A stretch of 64,000 nucleotides of DNA. Source: Prevotella sp. GTDB taxonomy: Bacteria > Bacteroidota > Bacteroidia > Bacteroidales > Bacteroidaceae. The notes below the pieces were generated by a model, which had not been told where the DNA came from, ran no database searches, and saw only the letters and a program-made list of their open reading frames with translations. The stretch lies in assembly GCA_017617615.1 (NCBI GenBank), contig JAFZVV010000005.1:1-64000 (forward strand), read 5' to 3'. The translations under genes were made by a program, and so were the position numbers. This document shows, piece by piece, positions 25,720 to 35,530 of the stretch. How positions within the stretch are numbered: the first letter of the stretch is position 1; the number at the start of each line of letters is the position of its first letter.

Positions 25720-28026
25720 ATGAACGAACAGGAGCATATAGGGAAAGAGGCTGAACGCGATGCCATCGACAACCAACTGGTAGACGAAGCCTACCAGGCG
25801 CTGATCGACAGTTACATCTCGTCGCCCCACCGCAAGAAGGTCGACATCATCAACAAGGCCTTCAATTTTGCCCGCCAAGCGCACAAAGGCGTACGGCGCC
25901 TCTCGGGCGAGCCCTATATCATGCACCCCATCGCCGTGGCCACGATAGCCTCGAAAGAGATGGGACTGGGTTCTACCAGCATCTGTTCCGCCCTTCTGCA
26001 CGACGTTGTGGAAGACACCGACTATACCGTGGAAGACATCGAGACCATCTTCGGCTCGAAGATAGCCCAAATCGTCGACGGCCTTACGAAGATATCAGGA
26101 GGTATCTTTGGAGATCAGGCCTCTGCCCAGGCCGCCAATTTCAAGAAACTGCTTCTCACGATGAGCGACGACATCCGCGTTATCCTCATCAAGATTTGCG
26201 ACCGTCTCCACAACATGCGTACGCTGAGCAGCCAGCCCGCCAACAAGCAATATAAGATTGCCGGTGAGACATTATATATATATGCGCCGCTATCCAACCG
26301 TCTCGGTCTCAACAAGATAAAGAACGAACTTGAAGACCTGAGTTTCAAGTACGAGCATCCCGAGGAATACGAAAGCATCAAGACAAAACTCGCCTCTACC
26401 GAGACGATGCGTAACCAGCTGTTCGAGGATTTCACCGCCCCCATCCGCGAGTCCCTCGACAAGATGGGCATGAAATACGTAATTCATGCGAGGGTGAAGA
26501 CCCCCTACTCCATCTGGACGAAGATGCAGAACAAGCATGTCACCTTCGACGAAATCTACGACATCCTTGCCGTGCGCATCATCTTCAAGCCCGAGAGCAA
26601 GGAGCAAGAGATCAACGACTGCTTCAGAATCTATGTGGCCATCAACAAAATCTACAAGTCGCATCCCGAACGTCTCCGCGACTGGGCCAACCACCCCAAG
26701 GCCAATGGCTACCAGGCACTCCATATCACCCTGATGTCGAAACAAGGGCAGTGGGTGGAGGTGCAGATACGGTCGGAACGCATGGACGACATCGCCGAGC
26801 AGGGATTTGCCGCCCACTGGAAATACAAGCAAGGTGCCGACGGCAGGGTGACAGCCGTCAGCGAGACGGGCGAGGACGGCGAGCTCAACGACTGGCTCCA
26901 CACCATCAAGGAGATTCTCGACGACCCCCAGCCCGATGCCATGGATTTCCTCGACACCATCAAGCTCAACCTCTTTGCCTCGGAGATATTCGTCTTCACC
27001 CCCAAAGGTGAGATACGCACCATGCCGGCAGGGAGCACGGCCCTCGACTTTGCCTTCCAGATACATACCTTCCTTGGCAGCCACTGCATCGGTGCCAAGG
27101 TAAACCACAAGCTCGTGCCTCTGAGCCACCGCCTGCAGAGTGGCGACCAGGTAGAAATCCTCACCTCGAAATCACAGCACGTCAGTCCCACATGGGTAAA
27201 CTTCGCCACCACAGCGAAGGCGAAGACCAAAATCCTCGCCATCCTCCGCCGCAACGAGCGTGAAATCCAGAAGAGTGGCGAAAACACCCTCCGCGAATTT
27301 CTCGCTGCCCACGACCTGGAGATGACCACGTCGGCCATCGACCGCTTGTGTGCCCTGCACGACATCAGCAAGCCAGAGAAATTCTTCCAGGCATTAGGCA
27401 ACAAGAACATCATCCTCGGCGACAAGGACATCGACGAGGTGCTCGACAGCAAAACGGGCAAGAAATCAGGATGGCGCAAACTCGTTCCTTTCCTCGGCAA
27501 CGAGAAGAAGAGCAAGGAAAACAGCAACTACGACGACGACAACACCGAGCTGTTCCTTGTCGACAAGTCATTCAACCGCAAAAAGCCCTTCATCATCAAC
27601 GACACCAACTTCGGGCGGCTCATCTTCCCTCCCTGCTGCCGACCTATCCCCGGCGATGATATCCTCGGCTATATCGACAACCGCAACCATATCGAAATCC
27701 ACAAACGTGCCTGTCAGGTGGCCAACAAACTCAAGAGCAGTTTCGGCAACCATATCATCGACGCGAAATGGGACATGCACCGCCGCATCCTCTTCGATGC
27801 TACCATCCAGATTTCCGGTATCGACCGCATCGGCCTGCTCAACGAACTGACCCATGTCATTTCCAGCCAGCTCAATGTCAACATGCAGAAGCTGGTCATC
27901 TCGACCACCGATGGTATCTTCGACGGCACCATACAACTGAAGGTCTACGAACGCAAGGACGTCAGACTCATCATCGACAGCCTGAAGGCCATCGAAGGCC
28001 TTGAGGAAATCAAGCAAATCCAATAA
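25720..28026 (+). CDS. RelA/SpoT bifunctional (p)ppGpp synthetase/hydrolase
   Basis: The 768-residue protein controls the stringent response. The order is an HD hydrolase domain (about 45-200, HDVVEDT near residue 94 intact), a synthetase domain (about 245-365, IYDILAVRIIF and PKANGYQALH with EVQIRSERMDDIAEQGFAAH), a TGS domain (about 420-480, FTPKGEIRTMPAGSTALDFA), a linker with paired Cys (FPPCCRPIPGDD) and a C-terminal ACT domain (ISGIDRIGLLNELTHVIS). Both catalytic sites look complete. It is the last gene of the par cluster, 27 bp after the transglycosylase. The CE8 gene 11 bp downstream may be read with it. Confidence 0.95.
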   Translation: MNEQEHIGKEAERDAIDNQLVDEAYQALIDSYISSPHRKKVDIINKAFNFARQAHKGVRRLSGEPYIMHPIAVATIASKEMGLGSTSICSALLHDVVEDTDYTVEDIETIFGSKIAQIVDGLTKISGGIFGDQASAQAANFKKLLLTMSDDIRVILIKICDRLHNMRTLSSQPANKQYKIAGETLYIYAPLSNRLGLNKIKNELEDLSFKYEHPEEYESIKTKLASTETMRNQLFEDFTAPIRESLDKMGMKYVIHARVKTPYSIWTKMQNKHVTFDEIYDILAVRIIFKPESKEQEINDCFRIYVAINKIYKSHPERLRDWANHPKANGYQALHITLMSKQGQWVEVQIRSERMDDIAEQGFAAHWKYKQGADGRVTAVSETGEDGELNDWLHTIKEILDDPQPDAMDFLDTIKLNLFASEIFVFTPKGEIRTMPAGSTALDFAFQIHTFLGSHCIGAKVNHKLVPLSHRLQSGDQVEILTSKSQHVSPTWVNFATTAKAKTKILAILRRNEREIQKSGENTLREFLAAHDLEMTTSAIDRLCALHDISKPEKFFQALGNKNIILGDKDIDEVLDSKTGKKSGWRKLVPFLGNEKKSKENSNYDDDNTELFLVDKSFNRKKPFIINDTNFGRLIFPPCCRPIPGDDILGYIDNRNHIEIHKRACQVANKLKSSFGNHIIDAKWDMHRRILFDATIQISGIDRIGLLNELTHVISSQLNVNMQKLVISTTDGIFDGTIQLKVYERKDVRLIIDSLKAIEGLEEIKQIQ

Positions 28027-28037
28027 CCTTTCACCCC

Positions 28038-29006
28038 ATGCGCACCCTTCTCTTCCTTCTCGCCATGACACTCTCCCACACTGCCATGGCCGCCGGCAAG
28101 TACGACAATCCCGACACGCTCTTCGTGGCACGCGATGGCACCGCTGAGTTCCGCAACATCAACGATGCCATCGAGGTATGCCGCGCATTCATGGACTATC
28201 ACAAGGTGATTTTCGTGAAACGTGGCACCTACAAGGAAAAGCTCATCATCCCCTCATGGCTCGACAACATCGAGATTGTGGGCGAAGATGCAGACAACAC
28301 CATCATCACCTACGACGACCATGCCAATATCCGTCTTGAAGGTACCGAAAGAGCCATGGGTACCTTCCGCACCTATACCCTGAAGATTGAGGGTAATGGC
28401 ATCACGCTGAAGAACATCACCATAGAGAACAACTCCGCCCGTCTGGGGCAAGCCGTGGCCCTGCATACCGAGGGTGACCGCCTGCGCTTCATCGGTTGCC
28501 GTTTCCTGGGTCATCAAGACACCATCTACACCGGCAAGGCCGGCACACGTCTCTATTTCGACAACTGCTTTATAGAAGGTACTACCGACTTCATATTTGG
28601 ACCTTCCACCGTGTGGTTCGAAGGATGCACCATCAAGAGCAAAGCCAATTCCTATGTCACGGCGGCATCCACGCCAGAAAACATCGCCTTCGGCTATGTG
28701 TTCAACCACTGCCGTCTGATTGCCGACAACGGTGTTGATAAGGTGTATCTGGGACGTCCTTGGCGACCCTATGCCTACACGGTGTTCATGAACTGCGAGT
28801 TGGGTGGACATATCTGCACTGCAGGGTGGCACAACTGGGGCAACGAGGCCAATGAGCACACTGCCCGTTACCTGGAATACAACAACTACGGCGAGGGAGC
28901 CGCCACCAACGGCCGTGCCCCATGGAGCCGCCAACTGAGCAAGAAAGAGGCCGCTGCTATCACCTTGCAAAACGTTTTCAAGGTAGAGAGCAGTTGGGTT
29001 CCATGA
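28038..29006 (+). CDS. Secreted pectinesterase (CE8)
   Basis: Pectin methylesterase removes methyl groups from homogalacturonan. The 322-residue product has a short signal peptide (MRTLLFLLAMTLSHTAMA) and a right-handed beta-helix with family blocks in order: KRGTYKEKL, GHQDTIYTG (first catalytic Asp), TTDFIFGPS (nucleophile Asp), YVTAAST and LGRPWRPYAYTVF (substrate Arg). Length is typical. It follows relA/spoT by 11 bp, an odd partner, so it may simply be inserted downstream of the operon. With the GH5 and CE15 enzymes it indicates plant-polysaccharide use. Confidence 0.93.
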   Translation: MRTLLFLLAMTLSHTAMAAGKYDNPDTLFVARDGTAEFRNINDAIEVCRAFMDYHKVIFVKRGTYKEKLIIPSWLDNIEIVGEDADNTIITYDDHANIRLEGTERAMGTFRTYTLKIEGNGITLKNITIENNSARLGQAVALHTEGDRLRFIGCRFLGHQDTIYTGKAGTRLYFDNCFIEGTTDFIFGPSTVWFEGCTIKSKANSYVTAASTPENIAFGYVFNHCRLIADNGVDKVYLGRPWRPYAYTVFMNCELGGHICTAGWHNWGNEANEHTARYLEYNNYGEGAATNGRAPWSRQLSKKEAAAITLQNVFKVESSWVP

Positions 29007-29090
29007 CCTTCAACAAAAGAGCCTAACTAACCTAAAAGACCAAAAATCTAAAGACAAAAAACGGGAAAACCATAAACGACAGCCGACTGG

Positions 29091-29432
29091 TCAAGAGAGG
29101 GTGTCGAGTTGTTTCTTCAGTTGCTGTAACTCCTCGCGGATGCCGATGAGGCACTCCATTACCTTCGCGCTCTTGTCTACGCCGGCGCGGTTCTCGTTGA
29201 GCATCTTCCGTGCGGCAGCGAGCTTGAATCCCCTTACCTTCACCAAGTTGTAGATGAGGCCAATCTGGTCGATGTCCTTTTGCGTGTATTGCCTCACGTT
29301 GTTGCTCGTGGTTTGTGGCTTGAGATGTGGGAATACACCTTCCCAATAGCGCAGCAGACTCTCCTTGACGTCGTACATCGCCGCCACTTCCTTGATAGAA
29401 TAATATACTTTCTGTGTTTTGGTTTTCTCCAT
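29091..29432 (-). CDS. MerR-family regulator
   Basis: The start at 29432 (MEKTKTQKVYYSIKEVAAMY) is chosen because a -7 box lies at 29468-29475; the longer frame to 29531 would begin upstream of it. The 113-residue protein has a MerR winged helix (KVYYSIKEVAAMYDVKESLL, then RYWEGVFPHLKP) and a coiled-coil dimerisation end (REELQQLKKQLDTLS). There is no effector domain, as in the single-domain MerR proteins next to core genes in Bacteroidetes. It is divergent from alaS across about 200 bp. Confidence 0.88.
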   Translation of the reverse strand: MEKTKTQKVYYSIKEVAAMYDVKESLLRYWEGVFPHLKPQTTSNNVRQYTQKDIDQIGLIYNLVKVRGFKLAAARKMLNENRAGVDKSAKVMECLIGIREELQQLKKQLDTLS

Positions 29433-29467
29433 TTTCAATGCCTTTATCCCTTGCTGATTTGGATTTG

Positions 29468-29475
29468 CAAAAATA
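29468..29475 (-). promoter_or_regulatory. -7 box (TATTTTTG) for merR
   Basis: On the minus strand TATTTTTG stands 35 nt upstream of the ATG at 29432 and decides the shorter start. Confidence 0.55.
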
Positions 29476-29548
29476 AGGAAAAAGAGAAACAAAACAAAAT
29501 TAAAATGCATGATTTTCACCGACAAAGACATACATTTTAATAATAATG

Positions 29549-29580
29549 TTGTCTATTCTTGAAAAAAAGCAGTATTTTTG
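29549..29580 (+). promoter_or_regulatory. Promoter for alaS
   Basis: TTG at 29549-29551, a 21-nt spacer and TATTTTTG at 29573-29580. Transcription should begin near 29587, so the in-frame ATG at 29559 is upstream of it and cannot be the start. Confidence 0.65.
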
Positions 29581-29633
29581 CACCACTTATAGTTTCAAGA
29601 AACGTAAAAAAAGAGAATTATCACAGAAGCAAG

Positions 29634-32258
29634 ATGATGACAGCCAATGAAATCCGCGACTCTTTCAAGAAATTCTTCGAGTCGAAAGGCCATGCCATTG
29701 TGCCATCGGCACCGATGGTAGTAAAAGACGACCCTACCCTGATGTTCACCAATGCCGGTATGAACCAGTGGAAAGACATTATCCTGGGCACCCGTGACCC
29801 AGAACCACGACGGCGTGCCGACAGCCAGAAATGCCTGCGTGTGAGCGGCAAGCACAACGACCTGGAGGAAGTAGGTCACGACACCTACCACCACACCATG
29901 TTCGAAATGCTGGGCAACTGGAGTTTCGGTGATTATTTCAAGGAAGGTGCCATCGACTGGGCATGGGAATACCTTGTCGACGTGCTGCACCTTAACCCGA
30001 AAGACCTCTACGTCACCGTGTTTGAGGGTTCTGCCGACGAAGGCCTGGAGCGCGACGACGAGGCAGCACAGATCTGGCTGAAGCATGTGCCTGCCGACCA
30101 TGTCATCAACGGCAACAAGCATGACAATTTCTGGGAGATGGGCGACACGGGCCCCTGTGGACCCTGCTCTGAAATCCACCTCGACTCACGCACCGAGGAA
30201 GAGAAGCAGAAGGTGCCTGGCCGTGAGTTGGTGAACAAGGACGACCCCCAGGTGATAGAGATATGGAATCTCGTGTTCATGCAATACAACCGCAAGGCCG
30301 ATGGCTCGCTGGAGAAACTGTCGATGAACGTCATCGACACCGGCATGGGCTTCGAGCGCCTCGTGCGTGCCCTTCAGGGCAAGCACTCCAACTACGACAC
30401 CGACATCTTCCAGCCCATCATCCGTGAGATAGAGCGTATCTCGGGCATGCGTTACGGCGAGAAGGAAGAGACCGATGTCGCCATGCGCGTGGTGGCCGAC
30501 CATCTGCGCGCTGTTGCGTTCAGCATCGCCGACGGCCAGTTGCCCAGCAATGCGAAGGCTGGCTATGTCATCCGCCGTATCCTCCGCCGTGCCGTGCGCT
30601 ACGGCTACACATTCCTCAACCAGAAGGAGTCGTTCATCTATCGCCTCGTTCCCACGCTGGTGGCAGAGATGGGTCCCTCGTATCCCGAGCTGCCTGCCCA
30701 GCAAACACTCATCAGCCGTGTGATGAAAGAAGAGGAGGAGTCGTTCCTCCGCACCCTCGACAAGGGTATCAACCTGCTCAACGGAGCTATGGACGAACTC
30801 ATGGCCCATGGCGAGACCGTGCTCGACGGCACCCAGGCCTTCCGCTTGTTCGACACCTATGGCTTCCCCCTCGACCTTACCCAACTCATCTGCCGTGAGC
30901 ATGGCTACACCGTCGACGAGCAACAGTTTGCCGAAGAGATGGCGAAGCAGAAAGCCCGCGCACGCAATGCTGCAGCCGTGGAGAACTCCGACTGGGTGGA
31001 GTTGCGCGAGGGAGAACAGCAGTTCGTGGGCTACGACTACACCGAGTACAGCTGCCATATCCTGCGCTACCGTAAGGTGACGCAGAAGAAAGCCACCTTC
31101 TACGAACTGGTGCTCGACCACACCCCCTTCTATGGCGAGATGGGTGGTCAGGTGGGCGACCGCGGCGTACTGGTGAACGAGGCTGAGACCATCGACATCA
31201 TCGACACCAAGCGCGAGAACAACCAGAGCGTACATATCGTCAAGAACCTGCCCAACGACGTGGAGGCAGAGTTCATGGCCTGCGTCGACACCGACCTGCG
31301 TGAAGCCAGTGCCGCCAACCATACCGCCACCCACCTGCTCGACTATGCCCTGAAACAGGTGTTGGGCGACCATGTGGAGCAGAAAGGCTCGTATGTGAGT
31401 GCCGATACCCTGCGTTTCGACTTCTCCCATTTCCAGAAAGTCACCGACGAGGAGTTGCGTCAGGCCGAGCGCATCGTCAACGATATGATCCGTCAGGACC
31501 TGCCACTCGACGAGCACCGTGCCATCCCCCTCGCCGAAGCGAAGCAACTGGGAGCCATCGCCCTCTTTGGAGAGAAATACGGCGACAAGGTGCGTGTGGT
31601 ACGCTTCGGCCCGAGTTGTGAGTTCTGCGGTGGCGTGCATGCCAGTTCCACCGGTCGCATCGGGTTCTTCAAAATCGTGAGCGAGAGCAGCGTGGCCGCA
31701 GGCATCCGCCGCATTGAGGCAAAGACAGGCAAGGCGTGCGAGGAACTCCTCTATCTGTTGGAAGACACGATGAAGTCGATTCGTGAGTTGTTCAACAATG
31801 CCAAAGACCTGAGCGGTGTAATCACCAAATACATCAACGAGCACGACTCGATGAAGAAACAGATTGATGAGTTCAAGGCCCGTGGTGTGGAACGTGCCAA
31901 GGAAAGATTGGTGCAGAACGCCAAAATCATCAATGGCATCCATGTGGTGGCATCGGTGCTGCCCCTTGACCCTGCGAGTGCGAAAGACCTGGTGTTCAAG
32001 GTGCGCTCGGCTTTCGACGGCAACCTACTGTGCGCCATCGGCACAATCCATGAGGGCAAGCCCATGATCAACGTGATGGTGAGCGAGGACCTGGTGAAAG
32101 ACCACGGCCTACATGCCGGCCAGATGGTACGCGAGGCAGCGAAGTTCATCAAGGGCGGTGGCGGCGGACAGCCCCACTATGCCTCTGCCGGTGGCAAGGA
32201 TACCGACGGTCTCTCTGCCGCCATTGACAAGGTAGTGGCATTGGGCACCCAACAATAA
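29634..32258 (+). CDS. alaS: Alanyl-tRNA synthetase
   Basis: AlaRS charges tRNA-Ala and edits mischarged Ser and Gly. The start is 29634 or 29637 ([20 protein letters not shown]). This follows the promoter at 29549-29580 and gives the family N-terminus and 874 residues. Class II motifs include [32 protein letters not shown] and GMGFERLVR. The editing domain has the zinc ligands HTATH and CEFCGGVH. The C-terminal DHHA1-type region ends with Gly-rich [16 protein letters not shown]. It is complete, with nothing unusual. Confidence 0.97.
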   Translation: MMTANEIRDSFKKFFESKGHAIVPSAPMVVKDDPTLMFTNAGMNQWKDIILGTRDPEPRRRADSQKCLRVSGKHNDLEEVGHDTYHHTMFEMLGNWSFGDYFKEGAIDWAWEYLVDVLHLNPKDLYVTVFEGSADEGLERDDEAAQIWLKHVPADHVINGNKHDNFWEMGDTGPCGPCSEIHLDSRTEEEKQKVPGRELVNKDDPQVIEIWNLVFMQYNRKADGSLEKLSMNVIDTGMGFERLVRALQGKHSNYDTDIFQPIIREIERISGMRYGEKEETDVAMRVVADHLRAVAFSIADGQLPSNAKAGYVIRRILRRAVRYGYTFLNQKESFIYRLVPTLVAEMGPSYPELPAQQTLISRVMKEEEESFLRTLDKGINLLNGAMDELMAHGETVLDGTQAFRLFDTYGFPLDLTQLICREHGYTVDEQQFAEEMAKQKARARNAAAVENSDWVELREGEQQFVGYDYTEYSCHILRYRKVTQKKATFYELVLDHTPFYGEMGGQVGDRGVLVNEAETIDIIDTKRENNQSVHIVKNLPNDVEAEFMACVDTDLREASAANHTATHLLDYALKQVLGDHVEQKGSYVSADTLRFDFSHFQKVTDEELRQAERIVNDMIRQDLPLDEHRAIPLAEAKQLGAIALFGEKYGDKVRVVRFGPSCEFCGGVHASSTGRIGFFKIVSESSVAAGIRRIEAKTGKACEELLYLLEDTMKSIRELFNNAKDLSGVITKYINEHDSMKKQIDEFKARGVERAKERLVQNAKIINGIHVVASVLPLDPASAKDLVFKVRSAFDGNLLCAIGTIHEGKPMINVMVSEDLVKDHGLHAGQMVREAAKFIKGGGGGQPHYASAGGKDTDGLSAAIDKVVALGTQQ

Positions 32259-32284
32259 GACCTCAACCATTAAACACGAATAAT

Positions 32285-33547
32285 ATGAAAACAACAGAAA
32301 GACTATCTATCGTCGTTGTCGCCCTGGCCATATGTGTCTCTGCCAGTGCCATCGACATCAAGTTCAAGAAAGACAAGACGGTGGTCGACGACATCACCTA
32401 CACCCTCAACGCAAAAAAGCAGTCGGCCGTGGTGGTGCGGGGCGAGCAGCCCTACGTAGGCGATATCGTGATACCCGAGAAGATTACCGTCGACAGCGTC
32501 ACCTTCTATGTGGAAGAGATTGCCTCCAACGGGTTCAAGGAATGTCCGGGTGTCACCTCCATCCTCATCCCCGACTGCATCACGAAGATAGGTTCCTCGG
32601 CATTCATGGGCTGTTCGAGCCTTACCGAGATTACCATTCCCACACGCATCCAGGAATTGGCAGACGACCTTTTCGAGAATTGTGCCAGCCTTACTACCAT
32701 CAATTTCTCCGGCAGCGTGAAGAAGTTGGGTTCCGACATTTTCAAGGGTTGCAAGTCACTTGTCGACTTCGAGGTTCCCAGTGCCGTGACTGAGATTCCA
32801 GGGGAGGCGTTCATGGGTTGTTCCGAACTCCGCAACGTCACCCTTCCTGCTGGTATCAAGAAGATTGGAACAAGTGCTTTCGAGAGCTGCTCGAGTCTGG
32901 AGTATATTGACATCCCCACGGGAGTAAGCATCATCAGCAACGATGCCTTCAATGGCTGCACCAGCCTGAAGGAGTTCCGCTTCCCCGCTGGAGTGAGCAC
33001 TATTTCCGCCAATATCTTCAAGAACTGTACCGAACTGCAACTCGTTGAGATTTCCAACTCCATCCGCAAGATTGAGCACGATGCCTTTTTCGGATGCGCT
33101 GCGCTCGACAGCCTCAACCTCACCAACTCCATCACGTCGTTGGGCAGCAGTGTTTTCGAAGGCTGCGCCACACTGAAGAAGGTGAAGATTCCCAATGGTC
33201 TGACAGAGGTTCCCTCCGATGCATTCAAGAACTGCTCCAGCCTGCAGGAAGTGACCTTCTCCAACGCACTGAAGAAGATTGGCAGTGGTGCCTTCGAGAA
33301 TTGCGCCAGCCTCACTCAACTCACGCTCCCCGTATCGCTGAAGGAAATCGGCAATGATGCTTTCGAGGGATGCAATAACATCATGGACATCTACATCAAC
33401 AGTTCCGTACCCATCAAGATTAGCGGTGGTTCGTTTGCCAAGGCCACGATGAAAGAAGCCATCGTGCACGTGAAGAAAGGTGCCACCACCAACTTCAACC
33501 TCGACAAGCAGTGGAAGAAGTTCCTCAACATCATTGAGTGGAAATGA
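32285..33547 (+). CDS. Secreted BspA-type leucine-rich repeat protein
   Basis: The 420-residue protein has a signal peptide (MKTTERLSIVVVALAICVSA) and then about twelve BspA-type LRR units of about 23 residues (e.g. GCSSLTEITIPTRIQEL, NCASLTQLTLPVSLKEIG). A short capping domain at the end (VHVKKGATTNFNLDKQWKKF) closes it. Such LRR_5 proteins bind host or bacterial surface ligands in Bacteroidetes. There is no T9SS-type tail, unlike the BspA protein at 3540-6623, so export beyond the outer membrane is uncertain. It starts 26 bp after alaS with no obvious own promoter and ends before a strong terminator. Confidence 0.85.
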   Translation: MKTTERLSIVVVALAICVSASAIDIKFKKDKTVVDDITYTLNAKKQSAVVVRGEQPYVGDIVIPEKITVDSVTFYVEEIASNGFKECPGVTSILIPDCITKIGSSAFMGCSSLTEITIPTRIQELADDLFENCASLTTINFSGSVKKLGSDIFKGCKSLVDFEVPSAVTEIPGEAFMGCSELRNVTLPAGIKKIGTSAFESCSSLEYIDIPTGVSIISNDAFNGCTSLKEFRFPAGVSTISANIFKNCTELQLVEISNSIRKIEHDAFFGCAALDSLNLTNSITSLGSSVFEGCATLKKVKIPNGLTEVPSDAFKNCSSLQEVTFSNALKKIGSGAFENCASLTQLTLPVSLKEIGNDAFEGCNNIMDIYINSSVPIKISGGSFAKATMKEAIVHVKKGATTNFNLDKQWKKFLNIIEWK

Positions 33548-33576
33548 TGCTGCCCATATGGGTCTGAGCACTTATT

Positions 33577-33616
33577 ATCTATCCCCTGCCCCCATGTTGG
33601 GCAGGGGATAGATTTT
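33577..33616 (+). terminator. Strong intrinsic terminator
   Basis: The arms ATCTATCCCCTGCCC and GGGCAGGGGATAGAT are perfect over 15 bp around a 7-nt loop and are followed by T's. It ends the alaS-LRR transcript. The near-perfect symmetry would work in both directions. Confidence 0.85.
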
Positions 33617-33641
33617 ACCAATAAACCATCAAAACGAAGAT

Positions 33642-34571
33642 ATGTTCAGAATTTGTAGTTTCATCAGCCGTTGGATGGCAGTCATCGTGCTTCTGATGGC
33701 AGCTGCCGCACTGTTATGGCCTGATGTTATCGGTGTAATCAAGACCTCTTGGATCAGTTGGCTGCTGGGTATGGTGATGTTTGGCATGGGACTGACATTG
33801 CGGTTGGAGGATTTCCGTATCGTCTTCTCCCGTCCGAAAGACATCATTATCGGCTGCCTCGCCCAATTTACCATCATGCCCCTTCTGGCGTGGCTGCTCA
33901 CACAGTTGTTCGCCCTGCCCGCCGAACTCGCCGTTGGTGTCATCCTCGTGGGCTGCTGTCCGGGAGGCACCTCTTCGAATGTCATCACCTATCTTGCGGG
34001 CGGTGACCTGCCTCTGTCGGTAGGCATGACCAGTGTCTCCACGATTCTCGCCCCGCTGCTTACCCCGCTACTCACCTGGTTGCTGGCAGGCACCTACGTC
34101 GATGTGGACGTCTGGTCGATGTTCATGAGCATCATACAAGTCATCATCCTGCCCATTGTGCTGGGCCTGCTCATCAAGCGTTTTCTTACCTTGTCCGAGA
34201 ACGTTTTGCATCATGTCCTGCCTGCCTTCTCCACGGTGGCCATTACTCTGATTGTGGGTGCGGTGGTGTCGGCCAATGCCGACAAACTGGTTACCTGCAG
34301 TATGTTGGTGATTGCTGTTGTCGCCCTCCACAACCTATTGGGCTACCTCCTGGGGTTCGTTCTTGGCAAGTTGCTCCACCTGTCGAGAGCGAAGTCTACT
34401 GCCATCAGCGTGGAAGTAGGCATGCAGAACTCCGGTCTGGCCTGTTCTCTGGCCCAGCAACATTTCCAGACCATGGCCATGGCCACTGTTCCCGGTGCTA
34501 TCTTCAGTGTATGGCACAACATCTCGGGCGCACTGTTGGCAAAGGTGCTCAACAGGAAGGAAAATGCCTGA
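33642..34571 (+). CDS. BASS-family transporter (bile acid:sodium symporter-like)
   Basis: The 309-residue integral membrane protein has about ten segments. Family landmarks are MVMFGMGLTLRLEDFRIVF, the VGVILVGCCPGGTSSNVITY sodium-site region, the ALSVAMT-type stretch PLSVGMTSVSTILAPLLTP, and SVEVGMQNSGLACSLAQQHF. Bacterial members take up organic anions such as pantoate, keto acids or bile salts; the substrate cannot be inferred here. It stands alone between two terminators. Confidence 0.9.
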   Translation: MFRICSFISRWMAVIVLLMAAAALLWPDVIGVIKTSWISWLLGMVMFGMGLTLRLEDFRIVFSRPKDIIIGCLAQFTIMPLLAWLLTQLFALPAELAVGVILVGCCPGGTSSNVITYLAGGDLPLSVGMTSVSTILAPLLTPLLTWLLAGTYVDVDVWSMFMSIIQVIILPIVLGLLIKRFLTLSENVLHHVLPAFSTVAITLIVGAVVSANADKLVTCSMLVIAVVALHNLLGYLLGFVLGKLLHLSRAKSTAISVEVGMQNSGLACSLAQQHFQTMAMATVPGAIFSVWHNISGALLAKVLNRKENA

Positions 34572-34617
34572 AGGCGCTACCTTTCCTTTTGGCTTAATGG
34601 CCTAACCAGTAGAATGC

Positions 34618-34661
34618 CGACAGCCACCCCCTCTCAGCGAGAAGGGATGGCTGTCGTTTTT
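34618..34661 (+). terminator. Intrinsic terminator after the BASS transporter
   Basis: CGACAGCCA and TGGCTGTCG arms, a partly paired C-rich/G-rich inner part, and TTTTT at the end. It lies between convergent genes. Confidence 0.8.
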
Positions 34662-34678
34662 AGGGATTGTCAACAATT

Positions 34679-35287
34679 TTATCTTCCGAGGTCGAAGCCG
34701 AGGCGCACCCCATCGTAATTCTTGCTCAGTTCACCGATGGTAGCCAAGGTGGTGTTGCCACTCAAGCCTCCAATGGTCTGCAGGATGGTGAGCAGTTTTT
34801 GCGACTCAAAGAGCAGGCTGATGCCCGAGGTCGAGGCAGTGATATACGAATTGAGGGTAAAGAGCATGGTTTTGATGGTCATCTGTCCAGTACTGGGGTC
34901 ATAGGCATAACTACCGCTGATGGTCTTCCCTGCCACCTTTGCCGTGAAAGTATTGTTGTTTGCAAACGTGAAATAAGTATTGGAAGAACTGATGCCCACA
35001 CTGTTGTAGTAGGAAAGCAGTGTCGACTTGATTTTCTGTGATGCCACCTCACCGCCTGCCTGTGCCAAGAGGTTGTCGCTGGTGAAGGCACATCCCGGAC
35101 CAGTATATTTCCAGGTGCCCACGAGGTTCTCCTGTGAGATTTTGTTCAGTCCGAGCACGCTGCCAAGCACGTTGCCGAGGATACTGGTGCCGTCGATACC
35201 GCTTAATATACCACCCTGATTGCCTAAAGAGCCACATCCTGCCAGCATGATGACAGCGGTGGCCATCGCTAAAATAGTTTTTTTCAT
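34679..35287 (-). CDS. DUF4923 lipoprotein
   Basis: The 202-residue product has a lipoprotein signal (MKKTILAMATAVIMLAGC, Cys 18). The DUF4923 core includes LVGTWKYTGPGCAFTSDNLL, NTYFTFANNNTFTAKVAGK, GISLLFESQKLLTILQTIGG and LSKNYDGVRLGFDL. It should be an outer-membrane or periplasmic lipocalin-like beta barrel. The role is unknown, and the family is confined to Bacteroidales. It is a single gene with a -7 box at 35337-35344. Confidence 0.88.
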   Translation of the reverse strand: MKKTILAMATAVIMLAGCGSLGNQGGILSGIDGTSILGNVLGSVLGLNKISQENLVGTWKYTGPGCAFTSDNLLAQAGGEVASQKIKSTLLSYYNSVGISSSNTYFTFANNNTFTAKVAGKTISGSYAYDPSTGQMTIKTMLFTLNSYITASTSGISLLFESQKLLTILQTIGGLSGNTTLATIGELSKNYDGVRLGFDLGR

Positions 35288-35336
35288 AAGAATTGTATTT
35301 TTTGTTTTATAGATGCTGTTATCTACTTAGTTTTTG

Positions 35337-35344
35337 CAAAATTA
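35337..35344 (-). promoter_or_regulatory. -7 box (TAATTTTG) for the DUF4923 gene
   Basis: TAATTTTG on the minus strand, 49 nt before the ATG. A TTG at 35366-35368 gives a 21-nt spacer. Confidence 0.5.
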
Positions 35345-35484
35345 GGCAAAAAGGATGAATGAAACAACAATCTGCAAGGAAATATCATAAAAACCCGACA
35401 ACTTGTTCTCGTAACCGACTCCTATATCGTGCAAGCCGAATGCAGACGACAGTTCGCTTTCAGTATGCCGAGGCACCGCCGATG

Positions 35485-35530
35485 TTCAAGCGAAGCTTAA
35501 TATTCAATCTTTAATATTCAATCTAAAATT
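35485..35530 (-). repeat. ATTGAA-type repeat, copy C
   Basis: On the minus strand two ATTGAATATTAA units, one with GATTGAATATTAAAG, are followed by AAGCTTCGCTTGAAC. The block overlaps the last codons of the helicase gene: the final Leu-Asp-stop (TTAGATTGA) is read from it. Confidence 0.5.

Noticed and set aside
21641..29006. parS site or replication origin near parAB
   Set aside because: No GTTTCACGTGAAAC-like palindrome or DnaA-box cluster could be found by eye; a motif scan of the whole genome would be needed.
30186..31943. 585-codon open frame on the minus strand opposite alaS
   Set aside because: It is the antisense of conserved alaS codons, has no signal or motif, and no promoter or start context.
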